Source of the DNA: Elephas maximus indicus
Taxonomy: Eukaryota > Chordata > Mammalia > Proboscidea > Elephantidae
Direction: 5' to 3'
Assembly: GCF_024166365.1 (NCBI RefSeq)
Contig: NC_064827.1
Coordinates: 15,851,001 to 15,915,000 of the forward strand
DNA length: 64,000 nucleotides
Within the stretch, counting starts at the first letter, position 1. The number at the start of each line of letters is the position of its first letter. The translations under genes and the position numbers were made by a program. The notes beneath the pieces are model-generated. The model had not been told where the DNA came from. It saw nothing but the letters and a program-made list of their open reading frames with translations, and did no database searches. Positions 22,689 to 33,219 of the stretch are shown here, piece by piece.

Positions 22689-22857
22689 GGAGCCCTGGTG
22701 GTATAGTGGTTAAGAGCTCAGCTACTAATCAAAAGGTTGGCAGTTCAAATCCACCAGCGCTCCTTAGAAACCCTATATGGGGCAGTTCTGCTCTTGTCCT
22801 ATAGGGTCGCAATGAATTGGAACCGACTTGATGGCACCGGACAACAACAACAACAAC
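22689..22857 (+). mobile_element. AfroSINE, short form
   Basis: Ends GACTTGATGGCACCGGACAA plus (CAA)n, the LINE-like tail variant. It interrupts an L2-like sequence. Confidence 0.88.
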
Positions 22858-22902
22858 TCTCTTGGTTTAAACTCCTGCCTTACTGAACGTTCCTTCTCAG
22901 TC

Positions 22903-23112
22903 CAGGGCCTGGAACAGGTTGTTCTGGTTCAAACCTCTGCTGAGAATTTGCATTTCTAACAAGTTCCCTGCTGAGAATTTGCATTTCCATCCCACACATA
23001 CTGCAATCAAAATCTGTATTTTAATATGATCCATAGGTGATTCTTATAACTTCCTGGGAACTCCTTAGAAATGCAGATTTTCAGCAGGGGTTCAAACTAG
23101 AAGTTTAAAGCC
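22903..23112. mobile_element. MER5-like fossil, rearranged
   Basis: The unit TGCTGAGAATTTGCATTTC occurs twice (about 22939 and 22970), with an inverted relative near 23070. Classification is tentative. Confidence 0.4.
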
Positions 23113-23697
23113 CTGTCTTAGTCCCTCCTGCTGAGTTCTACTCATCTCCACCACCTCCAAATGCTGGAATGCCCAGGGTTCAGTTCTCTTTTCTTCTCTA
23201 TCTATGCTCACATATGAGGTGATTTCTATCAATCTCATGGTTTTAAACACAATCTATTAAAAAAAAAAAAAATTTTTTTTTTTTTTTTATATGCTGACAA
23301 CTCCCCAATTTATACCTCCAGCCTGGCTTACTCCCTTGAATGCCGACTCACATACCAAACTGCCTACTCAGTAACTCCGACTAAATGTCTAAAAAGCCTA
23401 CGAAACTTAACGTGTTGAAATCCAAAACTCTAGAATGCTTCTGATCCGGTCTCAAACGTGCTAGTCTTTCAGTCTCTTCTATCTCAGTTAATGGCAATTC
23501 CATTATTCTAGTTGTTTAGACCATAAATCTTGGACGTCTTTTTACTCTTCACTTTCTCTCACACCCCACACCCAATCCTTAAGTAAATTCTACCAATCCT
23601 ACTTTCAAAATATGTCTGTAATTCAGCCACTCCTCACTATCTGTACTGCTACTATCCTGGTCTAAACCTTCACTATTTTGACCTGGATTATTGCTAT

Positions 23698-23884
23698 AAA
23701 ACCCACTGCTGTCAGGTTGATTCTGACTCACAGCAATCCTAAGGGACAGGGGAGAACTGCCCCATAGGGTTTCCAAGGCAGTAAATCTTTGTAGAGGTAG
23801 ACTGCCACATTTTTCTCCTGTAGAGCAGCCAGTAGGTTTGAACTGCCAAACTTTTGGTTAGCTGAGTGCTTTACTGCTATGGTG
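23698..23884 (-). mobile_element. AfroSINE, long form
   Basis: Inverted copy inserted in L2-like sequence that continues at about 23895. Confidence 0.85.
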
Positions 23885-24543
23885 TAACTGATTACCTGGT
23901 TTCATCTTTGTCCCACTAATCTAAACACAGCAGCTAGAGTGAGTGCTTTAATGCTTAAGTCAGATCATGTCCCTCCCTCTGCTTAAAATCTTTTCATGGC
24001 TTCTCATCTTACTCAGTAAAAACCAAAGTCCTTTAATAAGGACCTACATGATTTGGCTACCTCTCCCCTCTACCTCTTGCCTCTTATCACGCTCCTCCTC
24101 ACTCACTCTGCTCTGGTTATAGTTGCCTCTTTGCATTCCCCCTAAATGTCAAATGCGCTCCTTGCACCTGCTATTCCCTTAGATGACTACATGGTTCTCT
24201 CTCCTATTTCATTCAGGTCCCTGTTCAAACAGCATCTCATCAAGGAAGCCTACCCTGACACCCTGTAAAACAGTAAGCCTCACCCTGTCCAAACCCCAGG
24301 CTTTACTTTTTATTTATAGCACTTACCCTCATCTGAGGTTTGCGTTTGTCTCTCCTCCATTAGAATGTAAGTCACAACACTGCTTTCTCAGGGCTTAGGA
24401 AGTGCTGTGCATGCAGTGGACACTCATGACTATCTGTTAAATTACAAACGACTGGAAAACCACTAAAGGATTCCAGGACATCCTCCTACAATCCTAAACT
24501 AAGAGACCTAAGCATAAGCAAAACATTATAAAGCTTGAATTAC

Positions 24544-24659
24544 CTGTTTCTTTGAAAAGCTTTCATTAACTTTGGTTCCCATGGCAGCAACTCATTTAAA
24601 AGACGGATCAATGTACTATGCAATTCTTTTACAGCTTGCCTCCGATGATACCATTTACC
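24544..24659 (-). CDS. BRD10: BRD10 internal coding exon
   Basis: This 116-nt exon encodes GKWYHRRQAVKELHSTLIRL, then LNELLPWEPKLMKAFQRN and the first two bases of an Arg codon. On the - strand the acceptor is TATTTTTAG and the donor CAG|GTAATT. The sequence is amphipathic and probably helical, continuing the helical segment encoded by the previous exon (48362-48451). Its near identity to the human protein as I recall it suggests strong constraint on a folded region next to the low-complexity tail. Confidence 0.94.
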
Positions 24660-25218
24660 CTAAAAATATAATTTTTAAAATAAATCTCTTAGATTTAATT
24701 TAAAAAAGAATGTCAATCCTTCTTTTTACAACTAAAAAACAAAACAAAAAGCCAATAACCCATCAAATAAATATTTCTTCTTCAGAAGGCTGCAGAAAGG
24801 GGGAAAAGCCTGTAACAAGTCTTTTTCAATATACTGTAAAGATTCTCAATTCTAAAGGAGGAATCTGAAACATATTTCATCAAACTGCGAGACAAAAAAT
24901 TTTTAAGTTTATAAAATTGGGTCAATTGTAAAATGTTTTAATCATTTACTAAATACACATATATACAGCAACATTTATACAGATTTATACACATTCATTA
25001 ACTCTGCAGACGATCTAGCTTACTTCTGCAAAGATTCTGTAATTTTCTCAAAGGGTGGGAATGAGAGGGAGAAAAGCTAGGTTTGTTATCATCTCCAAAG
25101 GCAATCTTTTTAACAAAAGTAACTTCCTTAGGAAATTTTACAGTTATTTTACTTTAAAAAATGAGCAGCCCAGAAAAGCAACCAAAACAGTCATCATTTT
25201 AAACACTGTCATGCTACT

Positions 25219-25312
25219 AAATTACTAGCTTGTGTAATCACGTGACTTGAATCCAGATCTGCCTGACTGTGAACTGCAAGCTCTTGGAACTACATCACTG
25301 CCTCTTAAAACC
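25219..25312 (-). mobile_element. MIR fragment
   Basis: Reverse MIR head region (GTGACTTGAATCCAGATCTG, ACATCACTGCCTC). Confidence 0.55.
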
Positions 25313-25483
25313 TGTGTCACATACACTGAAGCTGACACAGGTTATAAAAGCCTCTAGTACAGACGTGCTTCACTAATATACATAAAGCTACCTGACTACC
25401 TTAGGTATTCAGTAAGTTTATAGGAACAATAAGTTCTACCTCTGGGTAGCCAACCATCCCTCCACCCCAATGGCAGCATGCAC

Positions 25484-25505
25484 CTATCATCATCATCATC
25501 ATCAT
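25484..25505 (+). repeat. (ATC)n microsatellite
   Basis: About seven ATC units in a BRD10 intron. Confidence 0.85.
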
Positions 25506-27976
25506 ATGATGTTATATAACAATACTTTCTTTTTTGTGTAACAGCTTGGAGATGTAATTCATATACTACACAATTTACTCATTGTTTTATTTCTTTTATA
25601 ACCAAAGACACAAAGCTGTATGTGTTACAGATCCCATTTAACATGCATCAAGTTAGACTTCATCCCACAGCAACTGTTCAGTCAACTGACACACATACAG
25701 AACAGTAAGGCAGAAAGGTATCACTACCTACAGCAAACAGTATTCTCGCGCATACATTTCCCAATTTTACATATAAAACCTCTAACAATTAGGTCATGTA
25801 AATTTTAGTCACATATAAACCTAAGTGATTAATAGTATAGTTTTAAAATAGAAAATAAATCTCGTGCTTTAACCCAAGAGAATGTTCATATACATAAAAA
25901 TGAATGCTACGTTTCTACCTCTCAGGTTCTACATTTTGGAAGGGGAAATGTTTATTGGAAAAAGAGTAGAAGAACTGGGGTTCCATGTGCAAGTACACAT
26001 ACTGAATATGGAAAGTAGGCTTACTCATTCTTGTGTCTTCTTAGTAGCATGACTAATCATAGTATTATGGAAAAAAACTCAATTTTTATTTCATATAGTA
26101 ACCTAGGCAAGCTTTACTTCTCGTTAATCACTTTCTAAAAGTACACACAGGATCCAAATTAACAATTAGTTGTTTCTCAAAAGTTTATTTTACTCACAGA
26201 AATGTTATGAGATAGTATAAAGTGCTTATTGAAACCCAAGAAAACAAAATTATTAAATCGATAAACAATAAAACCAAACGAATAATTTTCATCTAGGGAA
26301 AAGCAAACTTAAATTGAGGAAGATGTAAAGACAGATGACAGCTACCCTAAATCCTTCATGGAATGAGGTAGGGTTTTGTTTCAATAAAAAATAAATAGGC
26401 AGATGGAGATTTTTTCCTTGAACAAGGTATGTATGTAAACAGCACTATTATTTAGCTCAAAAATGAAATGATGAGTGTGGCAGTAAACTTTCCCTAAAGC
26501 TAAAGAGAGCAGAAAGGAAAGATATAAGAAAAGAAGGTGGGCTAAATATCCTCTCGGTACAAGTAACCGAAAAGTGTTACAAGACTAGGGCACACCAGGC
26601 ACACTGAATTCCTTCAATGGGAGGTTATAAGGGGGAACTACGACAGTTACAGAGGTAACCAGGAAGTATGACTGCTGTCTGGATTAGGCTGATGGTGATG
26701 GAACTGGGGATGCAGGAGTATTATGGGACAGAAGATGAGCAGCAAAGAGACTGTGTGTTATTTTGAGACATCTGTCAGCTGTGTTTGTGTCCCTACCAAA
26801 CTGCAATATCATTTTGAGTAGAAAGGAGTTTTAAAAAGATTACAAAGATTTTATTTTGGTTACTGATTTTTAATTAATCCAGTGCCAGAAATATACTACT
26901 GAACTAGCCAACTGTGTACACGAAATGGACCTTAAATATCTATCAAAGGATAGATTTCAAACTTCCATATAACTCTGTCTTACCCACTTACCTATCTGGA
27001 AATGCCTATGGTTTTCTAATTTTATATATGTTCTTTGGGCTTCTTCCCTTTCTTTATAACATGTGCTCTCAACTTAGGGTAGTGTGGTGGTGTTGGTATG
27101 GCATTTCATTTATAATCTGAAAATGCGTAGTTAACAATTTTGTATTTGGAAAACAAAACACAAAGTCTATTATTTTTATAATGCAGACTATTGAAAGCAC
27201 AGATTAAAAAATGTTTTGGCCAGAAGTTTCATATAACAAATACGATGACCTCAACCAAGTGCTATGGTGTATGTGTGTCCACTGTTTTTATGTCTATCAA
27301 AAGGGGGCACAGGTTTCAAAAAAGTTGAGAAACAGTGTTCTGGGATTGCTATTTGATTTTAACCACTTGACAGTAAAAGAGAAACTCACACTGTTTGTTT
27401 CACTTCTCATCATCTTCTTTGGTCAAAACGTGATGTTTACAGCCCAAATGGAATTCAAATAATAGCACGCCCCTTTCTAGTCAGTAGTGGTCTCAAAGTT
27501 TCACAGTATACAATAGAATTGATGTAAACAGAAGAAAAGTTATACATTTTAAAAAGAAATTAGTCAGGGACGGTGATGGTGACAATCTGCCTCAGCTTGA
27601 GTCTAATAAAAAATCTACTTAAAATCGAATAAATATTTACTGAACTTTAAAATAGGTCATTAACTAAAAGGTAGTCATAGAAACTTTTGACTCATCAACT
27701 TTATTTACATACGCAGATAATGGAAAAAAAAAAATGGAAAAGCCAAGAACAATTATCATGTTTCTTTTAGCATACAATTTTATCGTAGGAACTGTCTAAA
27801 GTCACAGAGGGAAATACTTGTAGGTAGAATTAGACTTTAGACTAGAATCCTTGGTCTCCTGAGTGCTAAAGTCCACTCTCCTTCCAGTGTACCTACACAC
27901 AGATAATTCCTAAAGAAGAAATACATTGTCTGTATTGGGTAAATAGTAGTGTATTTACATGTAGGTATCTCTGTAA

Positions 27977-28143
27977 CGGAAACCCTGGTGGTGTAGTGGT
28001 TAAGTGCTACGGCTGCTAACCAAAAGGTCGGTAGTTCGAATCCGCCAGGCGCTCCTTGGAAACTCTACGGGGCAGTTCTACTCTGTCCTATAGGGTCGCT
28101 ATGAGTTGGAAGCAACTCGACGGCAGTGGGTTTGGTTTTTCGT
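27977..28143 (+). mobile_element. AfroSINE, best-preserved short-form copy
   Basis: A 167-bp tRNA-derived SINE flanked by a perfect 11-bp target duplication, TATCTCTGTAA (27966-27976 and 28144-28154). The tRNA-like head has an A-box-like TAGTGGTTAAGTGCT and a B-box-like AGTTCGAATCC, consistent with an internal Pol III promoter. The 3' part (GGGTCGCTATGAGTTGGAA to the GGTTT tail) resembles the RTE LINE 3' end. No internal 45-bp spacer is present, so this is the short subfamily. Confidence 0.92.
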
Positions 28144-28429
28144 TATCTCTGTAATATAAGAATTAATAATTTCTAAAGATTGTTTTGTCTAATTGAATTA
28201 CTAATAGTAATTAAAATTACCGTGATCTAAAGTTTGAAAGTGAATTAAAAAACATTTTTACCACAATTTAAAAAAATAATTAAAAAAAAAAGTGAATTAA
28301 AAAACAAAAGCAAACTATATATGACCAAAATGACAAAAGCCACTCAAAAGATTAGACAGGAAACTTCAAGGGGAGTGAGTTTATGTTACTGGCAGGCATA
28401 ACCTGGAAAGGAAGGGTGAGAATGGCTCT

Positions 28430-28535
28430 ATAACTCAAAGAATGTCATCAATGTCACTGAATTGTACATGTAGAAATTGCTGAATTGGGGTATAATCTGT
28501 GTATATTCTCAATACCAGCCACAAAAATAAATTAT
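28430..28535 (+). mobile_element. LINE1 3'-end-like fossil
   Basis: TCAATGTCACTGAATTGTAC and GTAGAAATTGC. A relative lies at 31995-32095 (TCAATGTCACTGAATTCTAC). Confidence 0.5.
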
Positions 28536-29090
28536 AAAAAAAAGGAAGAAAAACCAAAAACCAAAAGTGAAACAGCAAGTTGTCCTATCTACAAACACAT
28601 GGGAGAATATGGGTGTAATAACAATCAGAAGGACTCTTACAGGCTTCCTCTGCACGGACCAACTGCAAGCAGAGACAGTCATGGTGGGAAGATGCAGCAG
28701 CAAAAAGCCATCTGTTGAACCATGCTATAACTGTTTTTCTAATGAAAATACATTTAATAAGCTTGATACATATAAATTTAGTCCTGACTTTACTTTATAA
28801 ACAGGTACATGATTGGGAAGATAAAGGAACTGTGTTCAACACTGGGATTATCATCTGTTTTTAGGGATAAAAAATATTTTCTTAGATAATCCCAATGTAT
28901 TATGCGAACTTAATGATTCAAACATTTACTAAATGTCACTTTAAAAAAGAAGAGAGGAAAAATTTTCTTTTATGAGTCTCCTATAAAGTTTAGCATAAAA
29001 CAGAGCATGAATTCCAAGCATGCACCATGGGACCAAAGGCACAGGATACAGTCTAAATTTGAAGCTTACCTTTGTTCATTCTCATCCAAT

Positions 29091-29510
29091 GTCCACAGCA
29101 GCTGCAGATTGCCAGCTCCCTTGCCATGAGATGTCCCAGCTGCCAAACAGTGAAAGTGATAGCCCCACAGGGATTATACAAAAAGGAGCTGGTCTCTGGC
29201 CATAAGATAAGTTCTTTATTATATTATGCAGTTTTATAAGTTTTGGAGTTTAGTGTGATACATTAGTATCCTAAGGGGATTATAAGGGAAGGGAGACTTA
29301 AAAAAAAAAAACTTACAAAACTACACAATATTGTAAAATAGAATGCTATGTCTCTGTGTGTGTAATGAGTGGGGAGGGACACTTACCTTACAGCTAAAGA
29401 GCAGCTCCATTCTGCTGCAGTGATCTGCTGTGGGTGTGACAGCACCAGCATAGTGCTGCTGGCTGGGTGCTGCACTGAGAGGGAGCTGGCAATCGGCTGA
29501 TGCTGGGGAC
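29091..29510. repeat. Inverted repeat pair, 31-bp arms
   Basis: The arm at 29091-29121 (GTCCACAGCAGCTGCAGATT...) matches the reverse complement of 29480-29510 at 27 of 31 positions, sharing GATTGCCAGCTCCCT exactly. The right arm lies in the candidate exon at 29387-29519. Confidence 0.7.
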
Positions 29511-29519
29511 ACTGGACAC
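29387..29519 (-). other. Candidate cryptic or poison exon in BRD10 intron
   Basis: On the - strand a pyrimidine-rich tract (about 29521-29545) ends in CAAG at 29523-29520, followed by 133 nt and a consensus donor AAG|GTAAGT (29389-29381). If spliced between exons 48362-48451 and 24544-24659 it enters in phase 0, reads about 42 codons without a stop and then meets TAG seven bases before its end. Its 133-nt length would also shift the frame. It is more GC-rich than the surrounding intron. It is not part of the conserved protein. Usage is inference only. Confidence 0.35.
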
Positions 29520-29975
29520 CTTGAAAAGGAAGAAAAAAGAAAACAAATGAATTCCAAATTATGAGACGTCTCATCACCATGGATATATTTTGCACATTTT
29601 AATAAATTTAAGCACTTTGTATGTTAAACTTAGATCAAAGTCACCCGTTTACACTAACTATCCAGTTACTTATATAGATTTTTCTTGCAACATTTTATCT
29701 AAGTAAAACAGGTATCAACAGTCCTATGAAGAACAATCTAAAATCCTGAATATACAAAAAATGATTGTTTACATTGAGAAGGTATTACTGTAGAGATGAC
29801 ATAAATATTCCTAATTAAAAAGAATGCTACAGAAATTAATGTGTATGATAAAAGTTGTCAATGCTACTTTTCTATATACTTTTGTTAAAGCACAGAAACA
29901 TGGACCATGAAAAATACCTTTTATTACAGGCTTGGTTCTTGTCAAAGACATAAACCTGTGGTACAAAAGAGACTA

Positions 29976-30141
29976 AACCAAAACCAAACCAAATCCATTG
30001 CTGTTGAGTCGATTCCGACTCAGAGCGACCTTATAGGACAGAGCAGAACTGCCCCACAAGGTTTCCAAAGAGCACCTGGTGGATTTGAACTGCTGACCTT
30101 TTGGTTGGCAGCCATAGCTCTTAACCACTACGCCACCAGGG
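29976..30141 (-). mobile_element. AfroSINE, short form
   Basis: Inverted, well preserved, in the large BRD10 intron (sense to BRD10 transcription). Confidence 0.88.
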
Positions 30142-31179
30142 TAATATATCACGTTTTTCAAATAAAATGCAAATAACTTTTCAGAAAAGCCAAATGGGTC
30201 CCTACACACAAAGATGGCTCATTTAAAGTCATCAGCAATATCCAAAGGTAGCTTACAAATAATCTAAACTCATCTGTATAAAAGCACAGCACCAATTAAA
30301 TAAACTCTACTTTAGTACTTTAATAAACCAATTATTTGACATTCATCTCTGTCTAATGTAAGGTAGAAAGATAATAAATACTCATTTTTTTTTCTTATTG
30401 CTTACCTAGAGAAACTACCACCATATTCACTGCTCTGTTTTCCTGCATATTCAGTTTTGGACGTAAAATATCACATCTTGTTAACATACAGTCCCTTGAA
30501 AAAGCACTAGTTTAATAATATAGTGAAATATTTGCATATTAATATGAAAAAGCTAAAAAAGTATTTTAACACTGCCAACAGTTCTAATATAAACTATCAT
30601 ATTCATATGCCAGTGTTTTCTCAAAATATTCTCAATTTTTATAAAAGACTAACAGAAAAGGAAAGTATCTGTACTTTGCATTAAAAGCATCTCACACTGA
30701 TTAGCATATATATTTATATTATATTTCTAAATTGGCATTTGAGTAGAAAGCATGAAGACAAATAACTACAGCAAAGATAAGAATACTGTGAATTTCTGTC
30801 ATTTGGCTTTATTGAGATGAAAAGGCTGGGTGACATACCATATCCCCTGTAAGGTGGCTCACTACTCTTGGGAAAGAAAATCTAAAAATAGACATGTAAC
30901 AGATGGCACATAATCATTTTCCTTTACAAAGAAAAGAAAGAACCCTGAACTGAAAATTCGTCTGCTGAGTATCTGAGTTTGACTCTGTTTAGTAAACTGA
31001 TAACAGCAAACAAGTTGAAGGCATTTTATCAAATCTGTACATGTTAGCAGAAAAGTGGGTTCTCCAGCAATTCGCTGCCCGATCTGAATCACCACGTAAT
31101 GTATGTGTCTTTGGCATCATCAGGGCATAAAGAGTTCCATGTGAGCGAAATTAGGACTGGGAGTACCTGAAAAGGCAGG

Positions 31180-31265
31180 ACAGTGACCTATGTATTTTTA
31201 CTTTCTCAGGTTCTATCACAAAGCCTAGCACAGAGTAGGCCCACAAGAAGTATTCAACTGTGTAA
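31180..31265 (+). mobile_element. L2-like 3' end fragment
   Basis: AAGCCTAGCACAGAGTAGGC followed by a TATTCAACTG end. A similar scrap is at 36405-36472. Confidence 0.4.
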
Positions 31266-32391
31266 GTAAATTTCCTAGATAACTGTTGCTCCTTGGACGC
31301 AAAATATTAAAAATATTGAAAGAAATGTTTCTAAAATGTAAGTCAGATTTTCTGAATGATACAACTATTATTTAACTTTCAGTGACTTGGGTCATCATCA
31401 TGAATAAGTCAGTTATTCTGTCATGCTATCTATCATACACGGCACTACTGAGGGTTCCCGGGCCATTTATCCCTATAGTCCTTTTTAAATGGTTATCAAC
31501 TATTATACTTAAACACCTAAGCTCTGCATTTGCACGTTTCTTTCAATCGTCTTAAAAAAATTATTTATCAGTGTTTCATGTTACTGCCAATGAATCTGCC
31601 TTAAAGTACCTCATTCTAGTTTAAAGCACACATATATTGGAGGACCGTGTACATTAGAAGGAATCGGTCCACACAAGGCCTTTTTCTATCTGAAAGTACG
31701 GGAGCATCTGTAAATGGACTTCATGATCTCTGTTTAGACTCCTTTTGCTCTCTGCTGGATTCCGGCTTAATTTTCCTTTGATATAGATCGTTTTTGTCTT
31801 TTTCTACAATCTGCTAAAATGGTAGGAAAGTTGTATTAGTGTCTAGCCCTCAAGTTTTTTGATACTATTCTTCCCCAATTCACAAAAGGCATTGAACTAT
31901 TCCATCTTTCATTTTTAGGGTCTTTCAAAAGATTTGGGTCTTTTTTAACAGTGGTAGAATGATTTGGAAAAGGATAGCAAGAATGATCGTTCAACTTCAA
32001 GAATGTAATCAATGTCACTGAATTCTACCTACAGAAATGGTTGAGGTGTATGTTTTGTTATATATATTTTTACCATAATTAAAAACAACCAAAGAACAGA
32101 ATGATGTGGAACTCGTTTTTTCCCCTTAAGGACTCCATGACACCATAACTTTAAATTTTTACTACTCTGTTATCAAGTGGATTTTCCTTTTAAATTCAAT
32201 TTCCTAGAATTCCTGGCCATGGAGAGTAGCCAAGTAACTGTTAAACCCAAACAGATGATAATACACATTTATTTTGGAATCTGAAAAAATATCTGACATT
32301 TAAAATGTTACTTATACTTAAATAAGTGTGTGTGAAATTAGGAATTCAAAAGGGTTCAAGGCAAATCATAAAGCCATACTATGAAGCTGTG

Positions 32392-32600
32392 GGAGCCCTC
32401 GTGGCACGATGGTTAAGTGCTCAGCTACTAACAGAAAGGTCAGTGGTTCGAATCTAGCCAGTGGCTCTGTGGAAGAAAAGACCTGGCAATCTGCTCCCAT
32501 AAAGATATCAGCCTAGGAAACCCTATGGGACAGTTCTACTCTGTCCTGCAGAGTCACTATGAGTTAGAACCAACTCGACGGCACGCAACAACAACACAAC
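32392..32600 (+). mobile_element. AfroSINE, long form with TSD
   Basis: About 209 bp, flanked by the exact 11-bp duplication ATGAAGCTGTG (32381-32391 and 32601-32611). It contains the extra middle segment (AAGACCTGGCAATCTGCTCCC) absent from the short form and ends in an (CAA)n tail. Confidence 0.92.
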
Positions 32601-33219
32601 ATGAAGCTGTGACTGCCACTGGGTTCAACTCTTCCTGAAAGCTCACTCCATGCTGGGAATATACAGCATTAACTCTCTGCCTGTTGTAAAAATACCACAC
32701 AATCCTTTACCCTTTTCATAAAAACTTTCTCTGGAAGAGGTATGTAAACATTATTTTAACCAGAGCTTCCCCGATGGGATGCACATTGTATGTCAAACTG
32801 AACTAAGTACAAAGAATAAGCACTACCAACAAGGATTAAAACCTTGTTCTTAGTTGAGAAGATTAGTAATTAAAGGTGAAAAAGGTAAAAAACTAACCAA
32901 AAGCAAAATTTACCACAGATAAATGAGGATATTCATTCTCAGTGACTACGGTCAATTAAAACTTTGTCTGTCTTACCAGTCGTATATCGTTCTGGTTCAC
33001 CGTTCCTGTCATTTAGCTCTCCTTTCTTGCTTTTATACTGAACATGTCAGTTAACATCTGATTTTTCATAAAGTCCACATGTTATCTGCCTCTCCACCCT
33101 ACTCTTACTCCACACATAAATATGTAAATAAGGGAAGTGAGCAAGTGTCTTGGGTGTTTGGTGACGTCTGAATAAACAAAGCTTTAAAAGAAGAAACTAA
33201 TCTTTGGATCAACCACTTG

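Larger units (their letters stand above)
22200..24440 (+). mobile_element. L2-like fossil tract, interrupted
   Basis: Long C/T-rich tract with recognisable L2-type blocks (ATGTCCCTCCCTCTGC at 23968, CATCAAGGAAGCCTACCC at 24238, TTAGAATGTAAGTCAC at 24360). Interrupted by SINEs at 22689 and 23698 and a MER5-like piece. Confidence 0.5.

Noticed and set aside
27977-28143. A functional tRNA gene
   Set aside because: The A- and B-box-like motifs are those of a tRNA-derived SINE head; the cloverleaf is not complete and the element has a target duplication.
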